Below, one piece after another: positions 21,328-31,194 of a DNA stretch of 64,000 nt. Location of the stretch: assembly GCF_014217835.1 (NCBI RefSeq), contig NZ_CP055263.1, forward strand, positions 310,001 through 374,000, given 5' to 3'. Source of the DNA: Metabacillus sp. KUDC1714 (GTDB lineage: Bacteria; Bacillota; Bacilli; Bacillales; Bacillaceae). Each line of letters starts with the position of its first letter. Within the stretch, counting starts at the first letter, position 1. The notes beneath the pieces were generated by a model that made no database searches, had not been told where the DNA came from, and saw only the letters and a list, made by a program, of their open reading frames with translations. A program made the position numbers and the translations under genes.

Positions 21328-21460
21328 TTATTTTCTCCTCTTTCTCTGAACAGGAACAAGGAGCTAAGCCCTAGTTCGACTTATCTATCAATTCCTAAAA
21401 TATCTTTGTATACTATATCATAGAAGTGGTAGTAAACTGAAACCTTGAGGATTAAAAAAC

Positions 21461-22327
21461 TCAATAAGCATACATTAAATCCCCTACCTTTGAGTCAGTA
21501 AGTTTGTTAGCAAAATAGGCATGAAGTAATTCATTTTCATCCATTTCCGATACTTTTGCACCATTTCGCTCGACAACGATCAAATGCTTACACCCTCTCT
21601 GAAATTGAAGTAATACATGATAGATTAACTCTGACTCATCGACGACAATCGGCTTTAGCCGATAAATTGTATCTTGATTACCGTAATACCGCTCCATCAA
21701 AAATCGCAAGCAACCATACATTCGATTTTTATACTCATGATATAAGCTGTAAATAAGAAAGGTTGTAATAAACCACATGTTCAGATGGTTCGGTGAATAG
21801 ACCAGAATAGCTAAAACATAAATAGATAAGAAAAAAATCGACGTCGCTACCATGTAAAAATGTGCTTTTTTATATGGCCAATATTGTGAAAAGAGGATAA
21901 ATAAAAGCTTCCCACCGTCTAGCGGCCAGACTGGGAGCAAATTAAAAAGTAGGATAGATACATTGTATAAAGTGAACAATTGATAATCTGCCAAGCTTAC
22001 GAGATTGGTTGCTTGAAGTAGATAAGCTGCACCTTGAAGCCAAATATGCTGTATTGGACCTGATAACACAACAATCAATTCTTGCTTTAACGAGCGATTT
22101 CCATGTTCATCGACCTCAGCAACCCCTCCAAATGGGAGAAGCATGATTGCTTTGATTCTCCAAGAAAAAAAATGAGCACTTGTTGCATGGCCCATTTCAT
22201 GTATAAATACAATCAGCATTAACAATAACAATGATTTAAAGTTAGCGGTAATGATACTTATTCCAATCATTACCCATAATAATGGATGAATGTGAATTTT
22301 TTGTAAGAGTATGAAATATCTATTCAA
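21461..22327 (-). CDS. spoIVFB: SpoIVFB, intramembrane metalloprotease for pro-sigma-K
   Basis: This site-2 protease cleaves pro-sigma-K in the mother cell. His43, Glu44 and His47 form the zinc site (FIHEMGHATS), and Asp137 in LPVWPLDGGK is the third ligand, at the same numbers as in B. subtilis. Six hydrophobic segments occupy about residues 1-200. The C-terminal part (about 215-288) is CBS-like and senses ATP in B. subtilis. At 288 aa it has the family length. Its start overlaps the spoIVFA stop by 8 bases. Confidence 0.97.
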   Translation of the reverse strand: MNRYFILLQKIHIHPLLWVMIGISIITANFKSLLLLMLIVFIHEMGHATSAHFFSWRIKAIMLLPFGGVAEVDEHGNRSLKQELIVVLSGPIQHIWLQGAAYLLQATNLVSLADYQLFTLYNVSILLFNLLPVWPLDGGKLLFILFSQYWPYKKAHFYMVATSIFFLSIYVLAILVYSPNHLNMWFITTFLIYSLYHEYKNRMYGCLRFLMERYYGNQDTIYRLKPIVVDESELIYHVLLQFQRGCKHLIVVERNGAKVSEMDENELLHAYFANKLTDSKVGDLMYAY

Positions 22328-23105
22328 ATTGGATCACCTGGATTGGGTCAATAAAGTCATCACCCTTTTTAATAGCGAAATAATAAGTACCTTTTTGATT
22401 TTCACTTAATTTCGTTTTCCCAAGTGCTTTCCCTTTTTCTACAAAATCATATAGGGCAACATCAATTTTATCTAAATTTCCATACCATGATTTAGTTCCA
22501 TCAGCATGCTGAAGAACAATTGTCAGACCTGTATCTGGTTTTTCACCTGCTTCGATAATAATTCCTTCATTCATTGCTTCTACAGAAGGTCGATCAGTCT
22601 CAACCATAATCCCTTGTCCGTTATCTTCAAACGTTTCGAGCACTTTACCATTAGCCGGGACAGCAAATTGGACACTTTGAGTCGCATCTTCTGAATCCTT
22701 GTTGTTCTTTGCATTAGGTTCAAAAAGAGCTAGTGGTTCCCCAAATTGATCTCGATACCAGGAAGAAACAGCTGCAAATTGAAATTCTTCCTCTAGGGAA
22801 TACGTAATGGCTGACTTCACATCTTGAAAGAGAGGTGCACTATTTTTAAAGACGATTGCTGTCACTAACACGATAACTGCTGAAAATAATACTTTGAATA
22901 TGAATACTTCTGTACGAAAAAGTGGATGACCGCCGTTTCCTTTGTTCGGGCCGCCTTCATATGTTGGTGGAGAATACACACCATACCTCTCTTCATCACT
23001 TAAAAACAATGATGTTGGCTTTGATGTTTCATGTGTCTCTGACAATCCTTTTTCTCGCTTTCTTTTCGCAATTCTTTTCCTCACTTCATCCGCTCGATGA
23101 CTCAT
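22320..23105 (-). CDS. spoIVFA: SpoIVFA, inhibitor and anchor of SpoIVFB
   Basis: SpoIVFA holds SpoIVFB inactive together with BofA until SpoIVB cleaves it. The cytoplasmic N-terminus is very basic (RADEVRKRIAKRKREKG). One membrane helix follows (FIFKVLFSAVIVLVTAIVF, about residues 68-86). The outer C-terminal part is a LytM/M23-like fold without the zinc ligands (LTIVLQHADGTKSWYGNL). The start ATG 23105 has AAAGGA 9 bases upstream. The protein is 261 aa. Confidence 0.95.
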   Translation of the reverse strand: MSHRADEVRKRIAKRKREKGLSETHETSKPTSLFLSDEERYGVYSPPTYEGGPNKGNGGHPLFRTEVFIFKVLFSAVIVLVTAIVFKNSAPLFQDVKSAITYSLEEEFQFAAVSSWYRDQFGEPLALFEPNAKNNKDSEDATQSVQFAVPANGKVLETFEDNGQGIMVETDRPSVEAMNEGIIIEAGEKPDTGLTIVLQHADGTKSWYGNLDKIDVALYDFVEKGKALGKTKLSENQKGTYYFAIKKGDDFIDPIQVIQFE

Positions 23106-23176
23106 CCCCATCAATCCTTTTGTCAGTTTGTACAAGTTTATGCCTTGTCCTTAAAGGATATGATTAAAAAATATAG

Positions 23177-23298
23177 AAAAGCGCAAGCGCCTTGTTCAGA
23201 CCCGCAGGCATAAGAGGCTCAGGAATAGAAGACGTTCTTTGTCTTCAATTCCTGAGTGGCTGTAGACCTGAGAGGGTCTAGGCGCTGGAGCTAGATAC
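23177..23298 (+). repeat. Dispersed hairpin repeat, copy 2
   Basis: From AAAGCGCAAGCGCCTTGTTC to GTCTAGGCGCTGGAGCTAGA, with internal arms (AGGAATAGAAGAC and GTCTTCAATTCCT). It lies between minD and spoIVFA and is the most canonical copy of the family. Confidence 0.92.
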
Positions 23299-23303
23299 CA
23301 AAC

Positions 23304-23371
23304 AAAAAAGACTAGTGGGCTGAAAGTCGATGTTTCACGAAATACATCGATAATCAAACACTAGTCTTTTA
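23304..23371 (-). terminator. Large terminator after minD
   Basis: Outer arms AAAAGACTAGTG and CACTAGTCTTTT enclose a second hairpin (TCGATGT/ACATCGA), with a T run on the minus strand. Confidence 0.88.
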
Positions 23372-23395
23372 ATTTAATAATCTATTTTTACAAAG

Positions 23396-24199
23396 CTATA
23401 CCCGTACTCCAAAAAACTTTTTCAGCTTTGTTAATACACCCTTATTTTGCTCATCTAAAGATTGTAATGGAACAGATTCCCCAAGGATACGTCGGGCAAT
23501 ATTACGATACGCAATCGCTGCACGATTATTAGGATCCATTGCAATAGGCTCACCATTGTTAGATGCCTTAATAACATCATCATCATCAGCAACGATTCCG
23601 ATTAGGTCAATTGAAAGATGTGAAACGATTTCATCAACATCTAGCATGTCCCCATTTTTAACTAGATGATTACGAATACGATTAATCACTAATTTCGGAG
23701 GCTCAATATCTTCTTTTTCTAGTAAACCAATAATTCGATCTGCATCTCGAACAGCAGAAATTTCTGGAGTTGTCACAACTACAGCCTTATCTGCACCAGC
23801 AACTGCATTTTTGTAACCTTGTTCAATTCCTGCTGGGCAATCAATGATAATATAATCATAATCTTGTTTTAGTTCATCTATTATCTTTTTGATTTGCTCT
23901 GGTTTCACTGCTGTTTTATCACTTGTTTGTGCAGCAGGTAATAAATATAATAAATCTTCAAATCGTTTATCTTTTACAAGAGCTTGGTGCATTTTACAGC
24001 GCCCTTCAACTACGTCTACTAGATCATAAATAATCCGATTTTCTAATCCCATTACAACATCTAGGTTTCGAAGACCGATGTCTGTATCTACTAAGCAAAC
24101 ACGTTTGCCCAATATAGCTAAAGCTGTCCCTAAATTTGCAGATGTTGTTGTTTTACCAACTCCACCTTTACCTGAGGTAATGACAATTGCTTCACCCAT
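23396..24199 (-). CDS. minD: MinD, septum-site ATPase
   Basis: MinD is the membrane ATPase that positions MinC at poles. The deviant Walker A motif GKGGVGKTT is at residues 10-18, DTDIGLRNLD and IIDCPAGIE follow, and the C-terminal amphipathic targeting helix is TKLKKFFGVRV. At 267 aa it has normal length. It is 2 bases after minC, and the pair follows mreBCD. Confidence 0.98.
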   Translation of the reverse strand: MGEAIVITSGKGGVGKTTTSANLGTALAILGKRVCLVDTDIGLRNLDVVMGLENRIIYDLVDVVEGRCKMHQALVKDKRFEDLLYLLPAAQTSDKTAVKPEQIKKIIDELKQDYDYIIIDCPAGIEQGYKNAVAGADKAVVVTTPEISAVRDADRIIGLLEKEDIEPPKLVINRIRNHLVKNGDMLDVDEIVSHLSIDLIGIVADDDDVIKASNNGEPIAMDPNNRAAIAYRNIARRILGESVPLQSLDEQNKGVLTKLKKFFGVRV

Positions 24200-24201
24200 A
24201 G

Positions 24202-24882
24202 TTAGATTCCCCCTTCAAACCTTGTTAAATTAGGTCGTAAATGAGTAAGTTGCTGCAATCGCTCAATAATCATTTCATCGTCACTATTTATAAAAGCACA
24301 TTCCATCTCATTACCTTCATTTGGTATATGATCAGGAGCACGATTTATGATTTCACTTATGCGAAGCTGTGCTGGTTTTAATAATGAAGCAGCAATAACA
24401 GCCTGCCCGTTACCATCTGCACCGGCATGTGCAATTCCTCTTAACGCACCTAGAACAAAGATATTGCCAGTAGCAATAACAGTTCCACCTGGATTTACAT
24501 CACCTATAAGCAGTAAATCACCTTTGACCTTTAAAATTTGACCAGAACGAACAATCTTAGCAACAGAAACGACTTCTGTTTCTCTCTTAATCCTAAGCGC
24601 CTCATCCTTTGTCATCACATTGCTATCAATTGTCTCAACCATGAGATTACGATTTTGTTTGATTACTGTTTCTAGCTTTACTCGTTGATCCTTATTAAGG
24701 AAACGGTTCCCAACTTTTACATTTACACCAATTACTGGACCTGATTGTATATATTGTTTTAAAGATAGCATTTCCTCGAGTTCATGGAGCAATTGATCAA
24801 AAGAACACGAATCATCGAGATGCAACGTTAAGCCATCTTTTGTGCCTTTAATCGTAACATATTGTTGTTTTTGGACCTTCAT
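24202..24882 (-). CDS. minC: MinC, FtsZ assembly inhibitor
   Basis: MinC blocks Z-rings away from midcell. The N-terminal domain (about 1-100) inhibits FtsZ. The C-terminal beta-helix domain (about 105-210) has RSGQILKVKGDLLLIGDVNPG, the MinD-binding face and GTVIATGNIFVLGALRGIAHAG. The ATG at 24882 has GAGGTG 6 bases upstream, so the in-frame GTG (24891) is rejected. The protein is 226 aa. Confidence 0.96.
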   Translation of the reverse strand: MKVQKQQYVTIKGTKDGLTLHLDDSCSFDQLLHELEEMLSLKQYIQSGPVIGVNVKVGNRFLNKDQRVKLETVIKQNRNLMVETIDSNVMTKDEALRIKRETEVVSVAKIVRSGQILKVKGDLLLIGDVNPGGTVIATGNIFVLGALRGIAHAGADGNGQAVIAASLLKPAQLRISEIINRAPDHIPNEGNEMECAFINSDDEMIIERLQQLTHLRPNLTRFEGGI

Positions 24883-25012
24883 GACGTTCACCTCAACGAC
24901 TTTACTATTCGACAGAAATGCTGTAAATCCTTTTTTAAAATGATAATAAAGTATTAGTTTTTTTCATGGCTAGCATTGCCTAACTTTAAAGCACATCTCT
25001 TATTTATTCCAT

Positions 25013-25531
25013 CTAATCATCAGATTCATCTATTTTTATTTTCGTAAGGAACTTTTTCATAGGATAGATTAACAGAATAGCAACAACCGAATTTAAAGCA
25101 AGCGTAGGTAATAACCTTAAGGTTGTAAAGTGATATAATGACATCTTTGTCGTCCCTATTAAATAATTCATTCCATACACATAAAATTCAAGTACAGCGA
25201 TCGATAAAATCGTCAGAAATAGTACAATTAGAGCATTACCATGAAGAACTTTCATTGCTTTATTGATCAAATAAGCTAGGATTCCATATGAAAATAAATA
25301 GATTCCGATCACTTCAATATAAACAATATCATGGAGTAATCCGAACACAATTCCAAATAGCATTCCTTGTGTGCGTGTTAAGTATACCGTCACGAAAATA
25401 CATGCGATTAACATAAATCGAGGTATATATAGTTGATCTTCTAAGGCAAATGGAATATGAACTAAGTGAGCGAAGATACTCTCACTTATAAAAATAAAGA
25501 AGAGTAAAAAAGGAAGGATGAAACGTCTCAC
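25013..25531 (-). CDS. mreD: MreD, rod-shape membrane protein
   Basis: The 172-aa integral membrane protein has five or six hydrophobic segments and belongs to the elongasome with MreB and MreC. The start GTG overlaps the mreC stop (GTGA). The FGLLHDIVYIEVIGIYLFSYG stretch is typical of the family. Confidence 0.95.
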   Translation of the reverse strand: MRRFILPFLLFFIFISESIFAHLVHIPFALEDQLYIPRFMLIACIFVTVYLTRTQGMLFGIVFGLLHDIVYIEVIGIYLFSYGILAYLINKAMKVLHGNALIVLFLTILSIAVLEFYVYGMNYLIGTTKMSLYHFTTLRLLPTLALNSVVAILLIYPMKKFLTKIKIDESDD

Positions 25532-26457
25532 GATTCCTCCTCCTCATTTAACACGTCTACAGGGTCCTCTGATTCAGCAACACGTTCAGCTACCCATACA
25601 CGATCTATATCATAAAAATTAGCTGATGGCTTCACATATGCCATTTGTTCTAACCCATATGAATCTGGCTCAATCTCGATAATTTCACCGATAAGGATTC
25701 CTTCTGGGAAAACTTCACCTTTACCCGATGTAATGACTTTTTGTCCTTCAACAAGCTTAACATCAGATTTAATCCGACGAAGTAAAAGTGCACCTTTATC
25801 CTCGTCATAACCTTCTATTAATCCCATTACCTTTTCACCTGTTGGCGCGTTCTCTTTATCACTATTCTCACTTTCATCTTTCACTTCTACCGGTTGAACC
25901 TCAGATGAAATTCTATTTTTAAGGTCTGTTGCACTCAACAGTTGAACGGTAGAAGTAAATTGTGAAGTGGATTTTACCTTTCCAACAAGACCCTGTGCCG
26001 TTACAACAGCCATATTAGGCTCTATTCCATCCTGTGCACCTTTATCAATTGATATGTAATCATACCATCTATCAGGATTACGACCAACAACAGTAGAAAA
26101 GATCGGATTGTACTCTCTTAAGTTAGCAACATTACCTAATTCGGCTAATAATTTTTCATTTTCAACTTTATACTCTTGAAGATCTGCTTCTAGTTGCATA
26201 TATTCGTCAAGTCTGCTTTTTAGCAACTCATTTTCTTCATATGTATTTTTTAAGTCACTTACGTTTTCAAAAAAGCCAGAAATATATAAAGCTGGCTTAT
26301 GAAATATCGATTGAAAAACACCTACTGAATCCTGTAAAAATTGCTCAGGCCAAGTCAACTTCCGATCTTCCTTTAAGGAAAAACCAATCAATGCCACTAA
26401 AAAAATAATACTAACTAGCAACAAGATAAGGCGTTTATTTAGGAAAAACTGTGGCAT
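25528..26457 (-). CDS. mreC: MreC, cell-shape protein
   Basis: MreC links the MreB filament to the periplasmic-side wall synthesis machinery. One N-terminal membrane helix (LILLLVSIIFLVALIGFSL) is followed by a coiled coil (about residues 65-105) and the two-barrel domain (VVGRNPDRWYDYISIDKG, MAVVTAQGLVGKV, GEVFPEGILIGEI). An acidic insertion (ESENSDKENAPTGEK) splits the barrels. The start ATG 26457 has GAGGGTG upstream; the GTG at 26466 is rejected. Confidence 0.96.
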   Translation of the reverse strand: MPQFFLNKRLILLLVSIIFLVALIGFSLKEDRKLTWPEQFLQDSVGVFQSIFHKPALYISGFFENVSDLKNTYEENELLKSRLDEYMQLEADLQEYKVENEKLLAELGNVANLREYNPIFSTVVGRNPDRWYDYISIDKGAQDGIEPNMAVVTAQGLVGKVKSTSQFTSTVQLLSATDLKNRISSEVQPVEVKDESENSDKENAPTGEKVMGLIEGYDEDKGALLLRRIKSDVKLVEGQKVITSGKGEVFPEGILIGEIIEIEPDSYGLEQMAYVKPSANFYDIDRVWVAERVAESEDPVDVLNEEEES

Positions 26458-26557
26458 GATGAACACCCTCTTAACTCAAATTTCCACTTCAACATATAGC
26501 CTTTGCTTACATTAATAAGATTTAAAAGACTTCAATAAGCAAAGGCTAAAACATAAA

Positions 26558-27580
26558 TTATCTACTATCTCTTGCTTTATTTTTAAATAAGTGTATATGC
26601 TCGAGTGCTTTACCTGTTCCGATTGCAACACAGTCTAAAGGATCTTCCGCAATTAACACTGGCATATTCGTTTCTTCTCCAATAACTTTATCAAGATTAC
26701 GAAGCAATGCACCACCACCGGTTAAAACAATACCACGATCCATGATATCTGCCGCAAGCTCTGGAGGCGTTTTTTCTAACGTGTTTTTAACAGTATCAAC
26801 AATCGTGTATACCGTATCTTTTAACGCCTCAGCAATTTCAGCTGCTGTAATCTCAATTGTTTTAGGTAAACCTGTTAAAAGGTCTCGACCTCTAATATCC
26901 ATATTATCTACACCATCAGGAGAACCAGCTGAACCGATTTCCATTTTTATTGCTTCAGATGTACGATCACCGATCATTAAGTTATATGTTTTTCTAATGT
27001 ATGTAATAATAGCCTCGTCCATTTCATCACCAGCTACGCGAATTGATTGGCTTGTAACAATACCTCCAAGAGAGATAATTGCCACCTCTGTCGTACCGCC
27101 ACCAATATCAACTACCATACTTCCTGTTGGTTCCCAAACAGGTAAATTCGCACCAATCGCAGCTGCAAATGGTTCTTCAATCGTATAAGCATCTCTTGCC
27201 CCAGCCTGTCTAGTAGCATCAATAACAGCTCTTTCTTCAACTGCTGTAATCCCAGATGGGACACAAACCATAACATAAGGCTTATTTGAGAAAATACCTT
27301 TTGTTTTAGTTGCTTGTTTAATGTAGTATTTCATCATTGTCGCTGTTGTTTCATAATCAGCAATAACTCCATCTTTCATTGGACGTAGTGCAACAATATT
27401 TCCCGGCGTACGACCAATCATGTTTTTTGCATCATTACCGACAGCAACTATTTGTTTTGTATCTGTTTGTAAGGCAACAACAGAGGGTTCTCTAACAACA
27501 ACTCCTCTTCCTTTAACAAATACAAGTGTGTTTGCGGTCCCTAAATCTATTCCAAGGTCTCTTGTACCAATACCGAACAT
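26558..27580 (-). CDS. mreB: MreB, actin-like cell-shape protein
   Basis: MreB polymerises below the membrane and steers lateral wall synthesis. The 340-aa protein has [17 protein letters not shown] (phosphate 1), [20 protein letters not shown] (phosphate 2), the adenosine motif [12 protein letters not shown] and the connect motifs. It heads the mreB-mreC-mreD-minC-minD run. The gap of about 250 bp to radC holds its promoter region and an A run; I see no other gene in it. Confidence 0.98.
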   Translation of the reverse strand: MFGIGTRDLGIDLGTANTLVFVKGRGVVVREPSVVALQTDTKQIVAVGNDAKNMIGRTPGNIVALRPMKDGVIADYETTATMMKYYIKQATKTKGIFSNKPYVMVCVPSGITAVEERAVIDATRQAGARDAYTIEEPFAAAIGANLPVWEPTGSMVVDIGGGTTEVAIISLGGIVTSQSIRVAGDEMDEAIITYIRKTYNLMIGDRTSEAIKMEIGSAGSPDGVDNMDIRGRDLLTGLPKTIEITAAEIAEALKDTVYTIVDTVKNTLEKTPPELAADIMDRGIVLTGGGALLRNLDKVIGEETNMPVLIAEDPLDCVAIGTGKALEHIHLFKNKARDSR

Positions 27581-27835
27581 AGGGTGTATCTTCCTTTCTG
27601 AAACGAAATATATACTTTTTTAATTATTTTAGGAAAATTGACAGAATACAACTTTCTTCATTTTGAGGGTTAGACTACCTTCAGTAAATGAACTGAACTG
27701 TTCTAAGGTTTACATCAATGAGGTTAGTTTTTAAGAAACTGCTTCATCATCTTTCCCGAGTTTAATACTGAGCTTTTTTAATCCGAAAAAAACTCATAAA
27801 CCTTATTATATCGTAATTACACAAAAAAAAAAGTA

Positions 27836-28525
27836 TTAGACGTAGCCTTTTTCTTTTAGACTCACATATTTTTGTTCACCAATTATAAGATGGTCCAAAA
27901 GTTCTATACCTAAAACCTTTCCACATTCTGTTAGCCGCTTAGTTACTTCAATATCCTCTCTACTTGGAGATGGGTCTCCGGAAGGATGGTTATGAATACA
28001 GATTATTGAGGCTGCAGAGCGTTTAAATGCTTCTTTAAAAACCTCGCGTGGATGGACGATCGATGCATTTAAACTGCCTATAAACACTGTTTGTTTATGG
28101 ATAACCTGATTTTTCGTGTTTAAATACAAGCAGACAAAATGCTCCTGACTTAAAAACCGCATTTCCTCCATCACATAATTAGCACCATCCTGTGGGGAAC
28201 GAATTACATATCGATCATCATAAGTAAGTCGATTAATTCTTCTCCCAAGTTCGAGAGCTGCTAATATTTGTACCGCCTTTGCATTACCGATACCTGATAT
28301 CGCGGTAATCTCTTCTACAGATGCATCCTTTAACATTCTTATACCTTCAAAATGTTTAAGGAGATTTTGTGACAACTCCAAAACAGATTCTTTTTTTGTA
28401 CCTGTTCGAAGTAGAATCGCAAAAAGTTCTTGATTTGATAACTTATCAGGTCCTTCATTTAATAAGCGTTCTCTAGGACGCTCGTCTTCAGGGAAATCTC
28501 GAATTTTAAAGGTTGATGTTGACAT
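27836..28525 (-). CDS. radC: RadC family JAMM-domain protein
   Basis: The N-terminal helix-hairpin-helix (LRTGTKKESV, ITAISGIGNAKAVQI, about residues 40-90) is followed by a JAB/MPN metal-binding domain with AFKRSAASIICIHNHPSGDPSPS (His-x-His plus Asp). At 229 aa it is full length. It was once thought to be a DNA-repair protein, but its biochemical role is unsettled. The place between mreB and maf is the conserved Bacillus one. Confidence 0.95.
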   Translation of the reverse strand: MSTSTFKIRDFPEDERPRERLLNEGPDKLSNQELFAILLRTGTKKESVLELSQNLLKHFEGIRMLKDASVEEITAISGIGNAKAVQILAALELGRRINRLTYDDRYVIRSPQDGANYVMEEMRFLSQEHFVCLYLNTKNQVIHKQTVFIGSLNASIVHPREVFKEAFKRSAASIICIHNHPSGDPSPSREDIEVTKRLTECGKVLGIELLDHLIIGEQKYVSLKEKGYV

Positions 28526-28663
28526 TTAGCCTCCTTCGTTTCCCTTTCTGCTCGTAAAGAAATGTGTATTTATATAATGAACCTACGTAGCTGTTTTATT
28601 CTACTAAAACTGATTTGCCTGATTTGTCATTGGGTTACACTTTATTAATGATTTTCTGTTTTA

Positions 28664-29236
28664 CTACGAGTGTTTAAATCCCATATTTAACAGTTCTCTG
28701 TGTGTACGCGCTATAGGTAAACCGACAACAGAATAGTAATCACCAATAATTCCTTCAACTAACAATGCCCCATAGCCTTGAATTCCATATGCTCCCGCTT
28801 TATCCATTGGCTCACCTGTTGATACATAATCCACAATTTCCTTATCTGAAAGTGAAAAAAACGTAACACTTGTTTTCTCAAAAAAGGAGTGAACTTGTTC
28901 ACCTTTTATAATGGCTACCCCAGTAAAAACGTCATGTGTATTCCCTGAAAGCATTTGAAGCATTTCAATTGCCTCGCTTTTATTAGTTGGTTTTCCTAGC
29001 ATTCGACCTCCATATACAACAAGAGTATCTGAACCAATGACAAAAGAGGTTTGATTTGTTTTTGCGACACTTAATGCTTTTTGCTGTGCTAATGATTGAA
29101 CCATTTCTGCAGGATGAAGCTTTTCGTCTACTATTTCCTCAACTTCACTTACGATCACCTCAAAAGGGATTTGAAGTAGTTCAAGAAGTTCTTTTCTGCG
29201 GGGAGAAGCTGAAGCTAAAATGAGGTTTGAATTCAT
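28664..29236 (-). CDS. maf: Maf-family nucleotide pyrophosphatase
   Basis: Maf hydrolyses dTTP, UTP and modified nucleotides to monophosphates and is tied to septum inhibition and competence in Bacillus. ILASASPRRKELL (residues 5-17), VIGSDTLV and DKAGAYGIQGYGALLVEGI are the active-site signatures. I prefer ATG 29236; the ATG at 29248 touches its own AAAGG. About 190 aa. Confidence 0.95.
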   Translation of the reverse strand: MNSNLILASASPRRKELLELLQIPFEVIVSEVEEIVDEKLHPAEMVQSLAQQKALSVAKTNQTSFVIGSDTLVVYGGRMLGKPTNKSEAIEMLQMLSGNTHDVFTGVAIIKGEQVHSFFEKTSVTFFSLSDKEIVDYVSTGEPMDKAGAYGIQGYGALLVEGIIGDYYSVVGLPIARTHRELLNMGFKHS

Positions 29237-29362
29237 GATGTTTTTCATCCTTTCGTTTCAGATTAGAAGATACATGTCTATCCTACCAAACGAAATGCAA
29301 TTGGACAATTTTCTAAAATTGATTTTTAAATTCAGTTGCTTGAGTGGTTTAATTCCTGATTA

Positions 29363-29431
29363 AAAAAAATGATAATAAGCTTCTCATCTCATATTCTACA
29401 GTAATGTATATGAGATAAGCCTATTATCATT
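29363..29431 (-). terminator. Terminator of spoIIB
   Basis: GATAATAGGCTTATCTCAT-type arm pairs with GATGAGAAGCTTATTATC, separated by a short loop, followed by TTTTTTTTA on the minus strand. Confidence 0.82.
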
Positions 29432-29438
29432 CTCTTAA

Positions 29439-30491
29439 TTAGCTCGTTATTTGGTTGGTTACTTCTAATATATGTTGTTGTGCGTCCCATCCCTGATTAT
29501 TTTTAATATTATCAGCTGCTTGTAGAAGTTTTTCCACTAATGATTTTTCTGTTTCATCTGTTGCTTTAATCCCGTTAATCGTTGACTCTATTTTACTAAC
29601 AGCTTCTTGATTTACACTTTCACCGTTAGTTGTTGCAGATGCCAGTGAAGACAACTCCTGGATCGCAGGAGCCCATTGATCAGCTGCACTAATTGTAGAA
29701 ATTGTGAGAGAAAGTTGTTTCCCACCCCAGAACTCAATATCAGCAAAGTTTTGCTGCTTATATACCTCACTTAGTGCACTTGTTTCAGCTTTTTCCTTTC
29801 CCACTCCAGCAAACACTGTATAAGAACCATCAGTTTCCATCACAATCGATGCAAATCCTTTTTCCTTTATATTGGCTGCAACAGTTTCAGCTGATACTTT
29901 GGTCGAAAAAATACCACCTTGAACAGCATATAATTGAAGAGTTGCAGAAGTAGTAGCAGCTCCCGCTTCCTCACCTGCATTTTCTTCGGCATCACCTTTA
30001 GCTTGATCAGAAGTATCCCCGGTAGCCGGTTCTTCATTTGCACTTTCACTTGGTGTACCCGCAGTTGGCATATCTTCATTTGATAAAAAATTTAAGGCGA
30101 TAAAACCAAACATTACGCCTAAACCAATGGCTAATAAAAAAATTGTCATAAACTTTTTTAATGGAAAAGCTACAATATTCTTATTGCGATTTTTCTTGTT
30201 CGAATATTGATAAGGGGTGACAGTTTGATTGGAAAATAGTTTTGTTTTCTTTGAAGATGTCACAACCTTTGGGTCATCTTTAAAAACTGAATCATCCTCA
30301 TCAGGTAAAAGCCAAGGAAATTCATCCTCTTCATCCACCGTTTGCTTTGCTGAAGCAATCTCTTGTTCAGCATCGAGCTTATCCTCCCAGCTTGAAAACG
30401 GTATGACCTCAGCCGTTTCTTCAGCTTGTGACATCGGGCGATCCTTGCCATTTATTTTTATTTTGATTGTATCTGACGTCTGCTTGTCCAT
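29439..30491 (-). CDS. spoIIB: SpoIIB, engulfment protein with SPOR domain
   Basis: SpoIIB is a septal membrane protein that helps SpoIID/M/P start engulfment. The cytoplasmic acidic N-terminus (MDKQTSDTIKIKINGKDRP) is followed by one membrane helix (FMTIFLLAIGLGVMFGFIAL, about residues 118-137). After a low-complexity Glu/Ala linker comes a SPOR-like domain (LYAVQGGIFSTKVSAETVA, SIVMETDGSYTVFAGVG). ATG 30491 has AAGGGTGG upstream; the longer frame to 30542 lacks an SD. Its place next to maf agrees with B. subtilis. Confidence 0.92.
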   Translation of the reverse strand: MDKQTSDTIKIKINGKDRPMSQAEETAEVIPFSSWEDKLDAEQEIASAKQTVDEEDEFPWLLPDEDDSVFKDDPKVVTSSKKTKLFSNQTVTPYQYSNKKNRNKNIVAFPLKKFMTIFLLAIGLGVMFGFIALNFLSNEDMPTAGTPSESANEEPATGDTSDQAKGDAEENAGEEAGAATTSATLQLYAVQGGIFSTKVSAETVAANIKEKGFASIVMETDGSYTVFAGVGKEKAETSALSEVYKQQNFADIEFWGGKQLSLTISTISAADQWAPAIQELSSLASATTNGESVNQEAVSKIESTINGIKATDETEKSLVEKLLQAADNIKNNQGWDAQQHILEVTNQITS

Positions 30492-30616
30492 ATGCCTACC
30501 ACCCTTCTTTTGCAAAACACATGCGATCATTTTGCTTATCATGTTAACAGAAGGGTAAAAAAAAAGAACAAGACATTTGTCGTCTCATCCTTAAAAACCT
30601 TCGTCAAATAATATGA

Positions 30617-31105
30617 TTATTCGTCATTACCATCTTTTATATAAGGTGATAAAGGGTTATGTTTCTTGCTTGACGGTGGTGCCTTATTCGAAGGTGATTC
30701 TGCTTCCAAATCAGTCAATGTCGGTATATAAAATGCAGTAAGCTGTACTTTAAATTCAAGTGGATTCATCACTTGATCACTTTGAGTGACTTCAGGTGGT
30801 CCTTGAAAGGAAATCTGATTGACCTTTGTTATTCTTGTTTGTTGTTCGATCGTTTCGACAAATTTCTTCAGATCATAAAAATTATCCGAACGTACTATGA
30901 CTATGATTGTAAGCTATTCTCCCCTTCTTTTGTACTGGTATTTCTCCGACTTCTTCCTGTGTCCCCTGTTCAACAACTGCTTCAAGTGCATCTTTTATAA
31001 TACCTTTGCTTGCCTCTGCTTAGGTTTCAATGAGACTACCACCCTCAGTAAATTCGATTGATAGAATTGTACTATCATTTGCTCAAAATGACTGGGTAAC
31101 CTTGT
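30617..31105 (-). pseudogene. pilO-like remnant with frameshift and stops
   Basis: The last about 95 codons read TIIVIVRSDNFYDLKKFVET, then TKVNQISFQGPPEV and KVQLTAFYIPTL, which is the C-terminal pattern of PilO of type IV pili. Upstream of about 30905 the frame changes and reads LEAVVEQGTQEEVGEIPVQK. A TAA lies before EASKGIIKD and a TGA before NDSTILSIEFTEGGS, in the same frame. No start codon with an SD remains. I read this as a broken pilO gene. The identification rests on the short motif run and the neighbours. Confidence 0.7.
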
Positions 31106-31194
31106 TTTATTTAACATATCGAATAGCATAATTCTTTATGATTATGTTTCCAATTTTACGATTAAACGATAAAACCATTTTAAAACCCCAATCA

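Noticed and set aside
30773..31000. Plus-strand frame in the region before the prepilin peptidase gene
   Set aside because: The minus strand here carries the PilO-like remnant. The plus frame has no SD and no family.
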